Source of the DNA: DATKHR01 sp035510155
GTDB taxonomy: Bacteria > Acidobacteriota > Vicinamibacteria > Vicinamibacterales > CAVVIG01
DNA length: 64,000 bases
Assembly (NCBI GenBank): GCA_035510155.1
Contig: DATKHR010000088.1
Coordinates: 1 to 64,000, forward strand
Reading direction: 5' to 3'
The position numbers and the translations under genes are program-made. Shown here one piece after another: positions 52,830-61,103 of this stretch (the stretch's first letter is position 1; every line of letters begins with the position of its first letter). The notes beneath the pieces are model-generated. The model was given only the letters and a program-made list of their open reading frames with translations, was not told where the DNA came from and made no database searches.

Positions 52830-54554
52830 ATGCGCGGTAGCTCACGCATCAGCACACACAGCACGTACCAGGTCGCGACAACGATTGCCGTCGTCGGCGC
52901 CGCAGCGCTGATCTTCTGGACATCTACCGCGCGCCCGATGTGGGTCGACGAGCAGATGCTCGCCCTCAACGTGCGCGACCGCCCGTTCCTCGGTCTCGCC
53001 GGGCCGCTCTGGCTCGATCAGAGCGCGCCTCTCGGCTGGCTGGCGCTCGAGCATTTGATGATGGTGAGCCTCGGAACCGGCGAGCGCGCCGTTCGCTTGT
53101 TGACCGTGCTCTTTGGGATCGGCACACTGGTCACGGCGGTCTGGATCGGCCGCCGCTGGATGAGCCCGCTCGGCGCCGCGATTCTCGTTGCACTCTGCGC
53201 GTTTGGCGAATGGATCATCTTCTTCACGCTGGAGCTCAAGCACTATTCGGCCGACACGTTCGGCGCGCTGTTCCTGCCGGCGCTGGCGGCGTGGGCATTC
53301 GACGCCGATCGGTCGACGCTTGGCGTGAATCAGGCCGCGCTGGGGAACTCCCGTCAATTTCGCCGGCGGGTGACCGTCTGGTGGCTTTGCGCCGCCGTGT
53401 GCCTCTGGTTTGCCAACGGGGCGTTGTTCGTGGCGCCCGGATGTGCAGCCGTCCTGCTGGCGAAGTGTCGGCGGCGAGACGCGCCGCGGTTCCTGGCATC
53501 AGGACTCGTGTGGCTGGCGTCCTTTGCGCTCTGCTACACGCTTGTTCTGAGGCATGCGCTGGAAAACGTGTACCTGAAGACCTACTGGGCGTTTGCGTTT
53601 CCGCCTGTCGCCGACGGCGTACGCGCGACGCTCGGTTGGCTGGCGGCCCAAGCCCGCCCATTTGCCACGAAACCGGTGGGAAGCGGACTGCCAATGTTGT
53701 TCTGGGCGGCGTATGCCGCTGGAATGACGGTGGCCATCATGAGGCGGTCCGCCTTTGCGGTGATGTTTGCCCTCGTACCGCTCTCGGCGCTCGCGCTCGC
53801 CCTGCTACACATTGTGCCGACATTCGAGCGGCTCGCATTGTGGTTCGTGCCGTCGCTGTACGTCGGCGTCGCTCTCTGTGGTGACGCGGCAGTCTGGCTT
53901 GGCCGCTGTGGTTTCCAGCGACATGTTTCAGCGGCACGGTTTGGCGCGCTTGTGACGGCCGCAGCCGTTCTGGGCGTGGTCGTCCTGGCGGTGTGCCTCG
54001 GCGTCATCAGGCGGGGCGTCTTCGCCCTCGAGCATCGGCCGCGCAGCAATTACGGCCTCGACGACCGCGCCAGCGTGCGCGCGGCGCTCGAAGCGCACCG
54101 CCCCGGAGATGCCCTTCTAAGCACGCACTATGGCCTCGCGGCGATCTGGTGGTACGGAGGGCTGAACGTCGCCGACGCCGATCGAAGCGGCCGGCTACCG
54201 GATGGCACGCCGATCTTCGAGATACGATACGTTCCCCTCGGCGATGAGTGCTCGCGCTGGAAGACTGAAATGGATTCCGCGCTGGAGGGACGGTCGCGCA
54301 TCGTGGCGTATCTGGGATTTCGGATGAACGTCGAGCCCCCCGGCTTCGATACATTCGCGCTCGAAGAGCTCGGGCGACGCGCCGCGCTCGTCGCCTACAA
54401 GGAGTACGCTGAGGAGAGTCGCGTCGCCGTGTTCGATCTCAAAAAACCGGGAGGCTTGCCGCTTCAGATTCCATCGAGGCCGGGCGTTCCACCGGACCCA
54501 TCGTCTCGCCCGCCCGCGGGCTGCATCAGCATCACCCCGGCTCGCCGCTGGTGA
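52830..54554 (+). CDS. GT-C type polytopic membrane glycosyltransferase-like protein
   Basis: 574 residues, about ten or more membrane spans. The first periplasmic loop begins MWVDEQMLA, an acidic pair typical of GT-C enzymes (ArnT/PMT-like), and reads on to WLDQSAPLGWLALEH. It would use a lipid-linked sugar donor. ATG 14 bp after the ATPase gene, so they probably share a transcript, linking envelope glycan work to the ATPase. Confidence 0.75.
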   Translation: MRGSSRISTHSTYQVATTIAVVGAAALIFWTSTARPMWVDEQMLALNVRDRPFLGLAGPLWLDQSAPLGWLALEHLMMVSLGTGERAVRLLTVLFGIGTLVTAVWIGRRWMSPLGAAILVALCAFGEWIIFFTLELKHYSADTFGALFLPALAAWAFDADRSTLGVNQAALGNSRQFRRRVTVWWLCAAVCLWFANGALFVAPGCAAVLLAKCRRRDAPRFLASGLVWLASFALCYTLVLRHALENVYLKTYWAFAFPPVADGVRATLGWLAAQARPFATKPVGSGLPMLFWAAYAAGMTVAIMRRSAFAVMFALVPLSALALALLHIVPTFERLALWFVPSLYVGVALCGDAAVWLGRCGFQRHVSAARFGALVTAAAVLGVVVLAVCLGVIRRGVFALEHRPRSNYGLDDRASVRAALEAHRPGDALLSTHYGLAAIWWYGGLNVADADRSGRLPDGTPIFEIRYVPLGDECSRWKTEMDSALEGRSRIVAYLGFRMNVEPPGFDTFALEELGRRAALVAYKEYAEESRVAVFDLKKPGGLPLQIPSRPGVPPDPSSRPPAGCISITPARRW

Positions 54555-54600
54555 CTCCGGATCGCGTCTTCGTGTAATGATGTTTCAGGGGGGAAGCATC

Positions 54601-54960
54601 GTGGACATCGAATCCTACCGGCGCCGGCTGCTGTCGCTCGAGCAGGACCTCCTGAAGCGTCTTGGTCGAGAAGTCGAGGTCGCCCGTGAAACGCGCGACG
54701 ACCAGGCCGAAATCGGCGACATTGCCGTCGTCGACGAGTTGAAGGAGGAGTACTTCGCGGTGGCCGAAACCGACTCCGCGAAGTTGGCGCAAGTCCGCGC
54801 CGCGCTCAAGCGTATCGAGGACGGCACCTTCGGTCTGTGCGTCATCGACAACGAGCCGATCGACGAAAAGCGACTCGACGCTGTGCCGTGGACGCCCTAC
54901 TGTCTGAAACATCAGCAGGAGCTCGAAGAAGCTCCGCGCCTGCGCACACCGTCAATGTGA
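54601..54960 (+). CDS. DksA/TraR family protein with altered zinc site
   Basis: 119 residues. An N-terminal coiled coil (about 1-75, YRRRLLSLEQDLLKRLG) and a C-terminal finger reading GLCVID...YCLKHQ. Relatives have CxxC-x17-CxxC; here the second and fourth Cys are Asp and His, so zinc binding is weakened or changed (C-D-C-H). It would act on RNA polymerase through the secondary channel. GTG at 54601 chosen because AGGGGGGA lies at ideal spacing; the ATG at 54577 would not have it. Confidence 0.8.
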   Translation: MDIESYRRRLLSLEQDLLKRLGREVEVARETRDDQAEIGDIAVVDELKEEYFAVAETDSAKLAQVRAALKRIEDGTFGLCVIDNEPIDEKRLDAVPWTPYCLKHQQELEEAPRLRTPSM

Positions 54961-54972
54961 AAGAGAGAACGA

Positions 54973-55308
54973 ATGAAATACGTCTGCCTGGTCTACCTCG
55001 AGGAACAGAAGCTGCGCGCCGTGCCCGACTCGGAGTGTCTGGCCTGCGGTGACGCCCTCAGAAAGAACGGCGTTCTGGTGGCCGCCGAAGCGCTGCAACC
55101 GGCCGCCACCGCCCGGACCGTGCGTCTCCGCAACGGGAAGCTGTCGGTCACAGACGGCCCATTCACCGAAACGAAGGAGCATCTGGCAGGCTTTTACCTG
55201 GTCGAGGCGAACGACCTGAACGAGGCGCTCGAGTTGGCCAGCAAGATCCCGCCGGTGCGGGAGGGAAGCATCGAGGTCCGCCCGGTCAGGGAGTTGGACG
55301 TGCGTTAG
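54973..55308 (+). CDS. YCII/DGPF domain protein
   Basis: 111 residues with the DGPF motif (VTDGPFTETKEHLAGFYLVE). Small alpha-beta barrel of the YCII-related family. Typically encoded beside ECF42-type sigma factors, as here. The molecular role is unknown. ATG 12 bp after the DksA-like gene. It is followed by a gene remnant and then the sigma factor. Confidence 0.85.
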   Translation: MKYVCLVYLEEQKLRAVPDSECLACGDALRKNGVLVAAEALQPAATARTVRLRNGKLSVTDGPFTETKEHLAGFYLVEANDLNEALELASKIPPVREGSIEVRPVRELDVR

Positions 55309-55401
55309 CTCTTCCAGCCTCGCTCTTCCCGCCTCGATTGTCCGTCCCGGGCCTCCTCGCCCGTCATGGGTTCGAAGCCCTTGAGAAAGGGCCTTGGCTG
55401 A

Positions 55402-55563
55402 TGGCTGAATGGCTCAGGCTATCAACGGGGTCTCGATATTCCGCTGAACACGTACAATTTCCTCGACATGACGGCGCTCGGGCGCCAAGAAGGCGAGGAT
55501 CGCACGCAGTCGTGGATTCGCCATCACGACAACTACGCAGCCCGCGCTGCTGCGGCGCACTGA
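55402..55563 (+). pseudogene. Unidentified C-terminal coding remnant
   Basis: After a TGA at 55399-55401 the frame reads WLNGSGYQRGLDIPLNTYNF and continues to RTQSWIRHHDNY before TGA at 55561. This looks like real protein (aromatic, polar, no low complexity) but has no good start and is not joined to an upstream frame. The adjacent frame reads FEALEKGPWLMAEWL just before it, so an old frameshift is possible. I do not recognise the family. It lies in the 287-bp gap between the DGPF gene and the sigma factor. Confidence 0.4.
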
Positions 55564-55595
55564 CGCGCCAAAACGCAAGACATGAAGCGCAGCAG

Positions 55596-56888
55596 GTGAA
55601 TCGAGTCACGAGGCACGAGCCCAGGGCAACGGCGCTCGACGAGCATCTGTTCCGGCGCGAGGCCGGGCGTATGGTCGCCATCCTTGCGCGTATTTTCGGC
55701 ATCCACAACCTGGCACTCGCAGAGGACGTCGTCCAGGACGCCTTCTGCCGAGCGCTTGAGGTATGGAAGCTGCGGGGCGTGCCGGACAACCCCTCCGCGT
55801 GGTTGATGGCGACGGCGAAGAACCGCGCGCTCGACGTGCTGCGCCGCGAGCGCACGGCGCGGACCTTCGCCCCCGAGCTCGGACGAATGCTCGAGAGCGA
55901 GTCGACCATGATTCCCGCTGTCGAGGAGTTGTGGGGAGCCAACGTGATCAAGGACGACCAGCTTCGCATGATGTTTTCCTGCTGCCACCCGCGGCTGTCA
56001 GAGGACGCGCAGGTGGGGTTGATGCTCAACATCATGTGCGGGTTCAGCATCGACGAGATCGCGAGCGCGTTTCTCAGCTCGCGCGCAGCCATAGAGAAGC
56101 GCATCTCGCGGGCGAAAAAGGTGCTCGCCGGTTCCAAGACGCTCTTCGAGATTGCCGGCGCCCGTGACTTTTCGACGCGCCTGACAGCTGTTCACCGCGC
56201 GCTCTATCTGCTCTTCAACGAGGGCTATCACAGCGCGTCCGCCGAGTCGGCGATCCGCGAGGAGCTCTGCCGGGAAGCCATGCGTCTCACGGCCTTGCTT
56301 CACGATCACGCGCTCGCCTCGACGCCCACGACCTACGCGCTGTCGGCGCTCCTGTGTCTCCATGCGGCGCGCCTGCCGGCCCGCACCGACGGATCGGGCA
56401 ACTTGAGCTCGCTGTTCAACCAGGATCGATCGCTTTGGGATCGAGACCTCGTGGCCGACGGGCTGCGGTTCCTCGACCTTTCCGCCGCGGGGTCGGAGCT
56501 GTCGGAGTATCACGTCGAAGCAGCCATCGCCTCGATGCACGCGTGCGCGCCGCGCGCGGAAGACACGGACTGGGCCGCCATCGTCGCGCTGTACGACAGG
56601 CTCATGACGATTCGGCCTTCTCCGGTCGTCGCGCTCAATCGCGCGATCGCTGTTGGACAACAGCAGGGTCCGGAGCGAGGGCTGGAAGAGATCCGCGCCA
56701 TTGCCGGCCAGAGCCGACTGGTCGCTTATCCGTTCTACGCGGCGGCGCTCGCCGAGTTCGAGCTCCGCTCCGGACGACCGGAGATCGCACGCACGCACTT
56801 CCGAACGGCCCTCGCGCTCGCGCGCAACGATATGGAACGGCGATTTCTCGAGCAGCGCGCAAAGGCGTGCGAAAACCCTCTCATATGA
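55596..56888 (+). CDS. ECF42-type RNA polymerase sigma factor with TPR-like C-terminus
   Basis: 430 residues. Sigma region 2 (LARIFGIHNLALAEDVVQDAFCRALE, DNPSAWLMATAKNRALDVLRR) and region 4 (about 115-180, GFSIDEIASAFLSSRAAIEKRISRAK) are followed by a long helical extension (about 190-430, VALNRAIAVGQ and further TPR-like helices). This fusion and the DGPF neighbour match ECF42, which has no classical anti-sigma factor; the C-terminus is thought to control activity. Start GTG at 55596, just before three heptamers that encode RVTRHEPRA. Confidence 0.85.
   Translation: MNRVTRHEPRATALDEHLFRREAGRMVAILARIFGIHNLALAEDVVQDAFCRALEVWKLRGVPDNPSAWLMATAKNRALDVLRRERTARTFAPELGRMLESESTMIPAVEELWGANVIKDDQLRMMFSCCHPRLSEDAQVGLMLNIMCGFSIDEIASAFLSSRAAIEKRISRAKKVLAGSKTLFEIAGARDFSTRLTAVHRALYLLFNEGYHSASAESAIREELCREAMRLTALLHDHALASTPTTYALSALLCLHAARLPARTDGSGNLSSLFNQDRSLWDRDLVADGLRFLDLSAAGSELSEYHVEAAIASMHACAPRAEDTDWAAIVALYDRLMTIRPSPVVALNRAIAVGQQQGPERGLEEIRAIAGQSRLVAYPFYAAALAEFELRSGRPEIARTHFRTALALARNDMERRFLEQRAKACENPLI
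55602..55622. repeat. Three heptamers in the sigma-factor N-terminus
   Basis: CGAGTCA, CGAGGCA, CGAGCCC in 7-bp register, encoding the first residues (RVTRHEPR). CGAG word family. Confidence 0.6.
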
Positions 56889-57345
56889 GCAGCTTCGGAT
56901 GGCATCGAATCCGCTCCGCCGTCGAAGTCGTCAGGCGCGAGAACTGCGGGTGCCGCTGATTGATGAGAACGTTTCGCTCGAGACCTGGGGCTGCCAGCGA
57001 CGGCACAAGCATTATCAGCGATCGACCTTCGTCGTACCACCGATCGCCGAACTGCCGGCTCGCGGTTTTCTCGTCCGCATCCCACCCGGGGAGGTCCTCC
57101 GCTTTGAGCTCCTCAACACTGGTCTCTGCCGGGACACCGATCCGAATGTAAGCGACCGTTCGAGGCAGCTTGATGCTGTTGAGCTGTCCGGCTTTCTCAA
57201 GAAGCGCCGTCGCGTAGTGTTCAGCCGCGTAGATGACGTATCTCCCCTTGCTGTTCCATCGCGCGTTCTCTGCCGCCGCCGCACCGGCGCCATCGAGAAG
57301 TGGATGCGCAGGCGAGCCTATTCGATACGCCTCCATGTTGCTCAA
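56881..57345 (-). CDS. RES-domain toxin (NAD+-degrading)
   Basis: 154 residues of the RES family, toxins that break down NAD+ (MbcT/ParT-like). Arg29 (NARWNSKGR), Tyr39 (YVIYAAEHYA) and Glu50 match the conserved Arg-Tyr-Glu active-site set, and SLIMLVPSLAAPGLERNVLINQRHP the C-terminal half. Its ATG overlaps the stop of the antitoxin gene by 4 bp. It converges on the sigma-factor gene with an 8-bp overlap. Confidence 0.9.
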   Translation of the reverse strand: MSNMEAYRIGSPAHPLLDGAGAAAAENARWNSKGRYVIYAAEHYATALLEKAGQLNSIKLPRTVAYIRIGVPAETSVEELKAEDLPGWDADEKTASRQFGDRWYDEGRSLIMLVPSLAAPGLERNVLINQRHPQFSRLTTSTAERIRCHPKLLI

Positions 57346-57773
57346 GCCGGAAGACCGTGCTCGACATCGCGAAGCAGGTTCTCTACTCGCCGCGCCCCGA
57401 TCTCGGTGCGCGCCACGCTCAACGGCGTTTCGTCGTCAAGGAGCGGGTGCCGCCGGTTGAGAAACGCCCGCGTCTGATATTCGTCCCTCCAAATGGCCTC
57501 AGCTAGGGCAACGACTCGCGCAAGGCGTTCAGTCCGTTCGCTCTCCTGAGCCGACAGCCTGGACCGCCGCTTGAACGTCGCAGGAGGCACGACGCTGTAG
57601 ACGAACGCGCTCACTGAAGCGCCCGGTTCAACGACGCGTTTTGCAACGAGCTGGAGCGATCGTTTCGGAAGCCCCGCCCGGACAACGTCATCGAGGTCGA
57701 CCCACGTTCGAACGCGCCTGCGCAGGATAGCCGGCCCACCCAACATCTGTGCGACCCGTTCAACGACTTCCAC
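57342..57773 (-). CDS. Xre/MbcA/ParS-type antitoxin (DUF2384)
   Basis: 143 residues. A helix-turn-helix-like N-terminal half and the DUF2384 C-terminal half (AEAIWRDEYQTRAFLNRRHPLLDDETPLSVA) that plugs the RES toxin's active site. GTG at 57771-57773 with AAGGAG 8 bp before it. First gene of the toxin-antitoxin pair; it should repress its own promoter in 57774-58013. Confidence 0.9.
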   Translation of the reverse strand: MEVVERVAQMLGGPAILRRRVRTWVDLDDVVRAGLPKRSLQLVAKRVVEPGASVSAFVYSVVPPATFKRRSRLSAQESERTERLARVVALAEAIWRDEYQTRAFLNRRHPLLDDETPLSVARTEIGARRVENLLRDVEHGLPA

Positions 57774-58013
57774 CTTGTGCTCTCCTTGCTGATCATGCCC
57801 GCGAGCCCCGACGTCACCCGGTCATGGTCTCAAATGGGCCCTACTATTCAACCATATGATACCACTCTTCACGCCGTGTCCAATGCGTCATGGCGGCGAC
57901 CGCGTCGAGTCTCGACTCGACCCAGCCGGCTCTCCTCGATTCATCAGCATGGCGCAGTCAGCCTGCCGGGCGCATTTGACATTCAAACGGAACATCCGCC
58001 ACACTTTATTCGT
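57774..58013. promoter_or_regulatory. Divergent control region between antitoxin and PadR genes
   Basis: 240 bp without a gene. It holds the inverted repeat GTCGAG-T-CTCGAC (57904-57916), followed by TCGAC, and TTGACA at 57976-57981 pointing to PadR, with no clear -10 at the right distance. Antitoxin and PadR operators are expected here, but which protein binds which site cannot be told. Confidence 0.4.
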
Positions 58014-58379
58014 ATGCCTAATGGAGAACAGCACCGACCAGGCGAGCGCCGGAAGGCCGACGTGCTGCAGGGGACGCTGGATCTGATGGTCCTCCAGACA
58101 CTGGCGACTCTGGGCCCCCTGCACGGCTACGCGATCGCAGCCCGGTTGGAGCAAGTCTCCGGCGGATCACTGCAACTCAACATGGGCACGCTGTATCCGG
58201 GGCTGATGCGCCTCGAGCAGCGCGGGTTCGTCCGCGGCGCCTGGGGCGTGACCGACAACAACCGCAAGGCACGGTTCTACGCCGTCACCGCCGCCGGACG
58301 CCGCCAGCTCGCCAGTGAGCGGGCCGAATGGACCCGCATGGCGGCCATCATGGACACGCTGTTGCACGGCGAAGGCTGA
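58014..58379 (+). CDS. PadR family transcriptional regulator
   Basis: 121 residues, winged helix. LQGTLDLMVLQTLATLGPLHGYAIA, QLNMGTLYPGLMRLEQRGFV and RKARFYAVTAAGRRQL are PadR signatures. In Acidobacteriota PadR genes commonly precede large orphan ABC permeases, as here (6-bp gap), and probably control them. ATG at 58014 chosen; the frame upstream has no conserved sequence. Confidence 0.92.
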   Translation: MPNGEQHRPGERRKADVLQGTLDLMVLQTLATLGPLHGYAIAARLEQVSGGSLQLNMGTLYPGLMRLEQRGFVRGAWGVTDNNRKARFYAVTAAGRRQLASERAEWTRMAAIMDTLLHGEG

Positions 58380-58385
58380 CGAGCC

Positions 58386-61082
58386 ATGACTGCCATGCCC
58401 ACCCTGCGCGAGTGGACCGCGCGATTGTGGGGCACGCTGTGCCGGCGTCGCGCCGATGCAGACCTCGAGGCGGAGCTGCGTTCGCATCTGGAGCTGGCTG
58501 ACGGCGACGCCGGTCACGCGGCAAGCGCGTATGCCGGGGGCGCACTCACGAAGACTCGGTTGAATCAACAACGCGGCGTCGCGCAAGCCATGGAGACGCT
58601 GCGCGATCAGCGCGGGCTCCCCTGGATCGACGACTTCATCCGCGATGTTCGTCACGCCTTACGCCTGCTTCGTCGGAACCCGGTGTTCGCGGGTGTCGCC
58701 GTCGTGTCGCTCGCGCTCGGGATCGGCGTAAACAGCGCCATCTTCGCCCTTGCGGACGCCCTCATCCTCCGCCCGCTTCCCGTCCCCAATCCGGGCGCCC
58801 TCGTGACCGTCAACGAGAATGGCCCCGGAGACGGGCTCGCCGGTGGGAGCATGTCGTATCCGAACTACGCCGATGTGAGAAAGAGCGCCCGATCCTTCGA
58901 TGGTCTGGTTGCTGCCAGGGGCGCGCTGGTCGCGTTCAGCCGATCGCGGGACGAGAGCCCTGAAATGCGCCGGGGCATGTGGGTCAGCGACAACTTCTTC
59001 GAGGCGCTTGGCGTTCGACCGTCGGTCGGGCGGAGCTTTTCGCCGGATGAAGCGCGCGTGCCGGGCCGCGACGCTGTAGTCGTGTTGAGCGATGACTTTT
59101 GGAGGGCCAGGTTCGGAGCCGACCCATCCGTGGTGAACCGCGTCGTGTTGATGAACGGCATCGATTTCCACGTCATCGGAATCACGCCGGCCGGCTTCAC
59201 CACCGATCCGGTGTTCCGGCCGGCGTTCTATGTCCCGGCGGTCATGGCCACGCGGCTCGATCAATCGACCGGGAACGTTCTGGAAAAGCGCGACGCTCGC
59301 GTCTTCGAGGTCAAAGGCCGCTTGAGATCCGGCGTCTCGCGGCGAACCGCGCAGGCCGAGCTGACGACGCTCTGGACCGGGCTGATCCGGCAGTTTCCGG
59401 AAGCCAACGCCCACCGGACCCTCGCAGTTCGGACCGAGCTGGAGAGCCGCATTCGAGAGGATCCCTGGGACGCGGTCTTGCTGGCGCTGCTGTTCGCGCT
59501 CGTGGCGCTGGTGCTCATCATCGCGTGCGCGAACGTCGCCAACCTCATGCTGGGAAGGGCGCGCACTCGCTCACGGGAAATGGCCGTTCGCCTCGCGCTC
59601 GGCGTGAGCCGGGCCCGGCTCACTCGGCAACTGTTGACAGAGAGCCTCGTGCTGTCGTTCCTGGGCTGCGGGTTTGGGCTCGTGTTCGCGTACGGTGGTA
59701 TCCACTTCCTGCGGACGCTTCCAACGGCCGATCAAATCGCCATTGTTCCCGAGCTCGATGAGCGCGTGCTGATATTCAGCCTGCTTGTCGCGATCGCGAG
59801 CGCGGCGCTGTTCGGCCTCGCGCCGGCCCGTCTGAGCCTCCAATCCGACCTCGTCCCGGCGCTCAAGACTTCGGAGTTGGGCGAGCCCACCCGTCTTCGC
59901 ACAACGGGACGTAATGTCCTGGTGATCGCGCAGGTCGCGATGTCAATGGTGCTCCTTCTCGCGACCGGCATGCTCCTTGATGGTTTTCGACAAGCCCTGG
60001 CGCTCGACCCGGGCTTTCGGACGGACCATCTCCTGATGCTGTCGCTCGACCCGTCGCTCGTTGGATATTCACCTCAAGAGACGCAAACGTTCTATCGCGA
60101 TCTCGTCGATCGCGCCCGCGCCCTTCCCAACGTTCGATCAGCGACGCTTACGAGCGAGGTGCCGCTCCAACCCGGCCAACAACACATCGAGGCGGTCTCG
60201 CCCGAAGGCTACCGGTTCCCGCCTGGGCAAGCAAGCCTCTCGACCGTGGCCGCCACTGTCGACGAACAGTTCTTCGACACGATGCAGATCAGGATGCGTC
60301 GGGGGAGGCCGTTCACCACTGCCGACAGCCGCCTCACGCGCGGCGTCGCCATCGTCAACGACGAGTTTGCCACCAGGTACTGGCCGAATCAGGATCCGAT
60401 CGGCAAGCGGATAACACTCCCGGACCGCCAGAGCGCGTGGCTCGAAATCGTCGGCGTCACGCGGACCACCAAATACACGTGGATCGGAGAAGCGCCGACG
60501 CCCTTTCTGTATCTTCCGTTCGCGCAACAGCCGCGAACGCGAATGTCGCTGCTCGTTGAATCGGCGGCCGGAGACGCCGCGGAGCTCGCGACGCCATTGC
60601 GTAACGTGGTCCGCTCCCTCGACGTCAACCAGCCGATGGCGAACCTGCAGACCTTTGCGCACCTGTACCGTGAACGAGCGATCACGCTGCCGTCGATCAT
60701 CGTTCAAACCGTCAGCGCAATCGGTCTGCTCGGACTGATCCTCTCGCTCGTTGGCCTGTACGGCCTCGTCGCCTATACGGTGGCTCGCCGCACGCGTGAG
60801 ATTGGCATCAGGATGGCGATTGGCGCTTCCGGATCCGATGTGCGGTCGATGGTCTTACGCCAGGGCCTCATCCTCGCCTTGACGGGCGTCACGATCGGTG
60901 GTGTGGCGAGCGTCGCGGTGGCACGCGTGCTTTCTGCACTCCTGGCCGGCGTCGGGACGCCGACGCCCGCGATCTACCTCATCGTGCCAGTCGCGTTGAT
61001 CGCCCTGGCGGCGACGACGAGCTATGTGCCGGCACGGCGCGCCTCACAGGTGGATCCACTGGTCGCCCTTCGAGACGAGTGA
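58386..61082 (+). CDS. Large MacB/FtsX-type permease with N-terminal extension (ADOP family)
   Basis: 898 residues: a cytoplasmic N-terminal helical extension (about 1-85, DADLEAELRSHLEL), a first MacB periplasmic domain and FtsX module, and a duplicated MacB/FtsX module. Membrane spans begin at about 96 (FAGVAVVSLALGIGVNSAIFAL). This is the acidobacterial duplicated orphan permease layout; no ATPase is beside it. It is probably controlled by the PadR gene 6 bp upstream. Substrate unknown. Confidence 0.9.
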   Translation: MTAMPTLREWTARLWGTLCRRRADADLEAELRSHLELADGDAGHAASAYAGGALTKTRLNQQRGVAQAMETLRDQRGLPWIDDFIRDVRHALRLLRRNPVFAGVAVVSLALGIGVNSAIFALADALILRPLPVPNPGALVTVNENGPGDGLAGGSMSYPNYADVRKSARSFDGLVAARGALVAFSRSRDESPEMRRGMWVSDNFFEALGVRPSVGRSFSPDEARVPGRDAVVVLSDDFWRARFGADPSVVNRVVLMNGIDFHVIGITPAGFTTDPVFRPAFYVPAVMATRLDQSTGNVLEKRDARVFEVKGRLRSGVSRRTAQAELTTLWTGLIRQFPEANAHRTLAVRTELESRIREDPWDAVLLALLFALVALVLIIACANVANLMLGRARTRSREMAVRLALGVSRARLTRQLLTESLVLSFLGCGFGLVFAYGGIHFLRTLPTADQIAIVPELDERVLIFSLLVAIASAALFGLAPARLSLQSDLVPALKTSELGEPTRLRTTGRNVLVIAQVAMSMVLLLATGMLLDGFRQALALDPGFRTDHLLMLSLDPSLVGYSPQETQTFYRDLVDRARALPNVRSATLTSEVPLQPGQQHIEAVSPEGYRFPPGQASLSTVAATVDEQFFDTMQIRMRRGRPFTTADSRLTRGVAIVNDEFATRYWPNQDPIGKRITLPDRQSAWLEIVGVTRTTKYTWIGEAPTPFLYLPFAQQPRTRMSLLVESAAGDAAELATPLRNVVRSLDVNQPMANLQTFAHLYRERAITLPSIIVQTVSAIGLLGLILSLVGLYGLVAYTVARRTREIGIRMAIGASGSDVRSMVLRQGLILALTGVTIGGVASVAVARVLSALLAGVGTPTPAIYLIVPVALIALAATTSYVPARRASQVDPLVALRDE

Positions 61083-61103
61083 TAGCGCCGGCTCTGACAG
61101 GGC

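Noticed and set aside
55368..55380. GGGTTCGAAGCCC resembling a tRNA T-arm
   Set aside because: No acceptor, D- or anticodon arm can be drawn around it.
57777..58013. N-terminal extension of PadR to 57777
   Set aside because: The extension has no conserved sequence and would remove the promoter region; the PadR fold starts after 58014.
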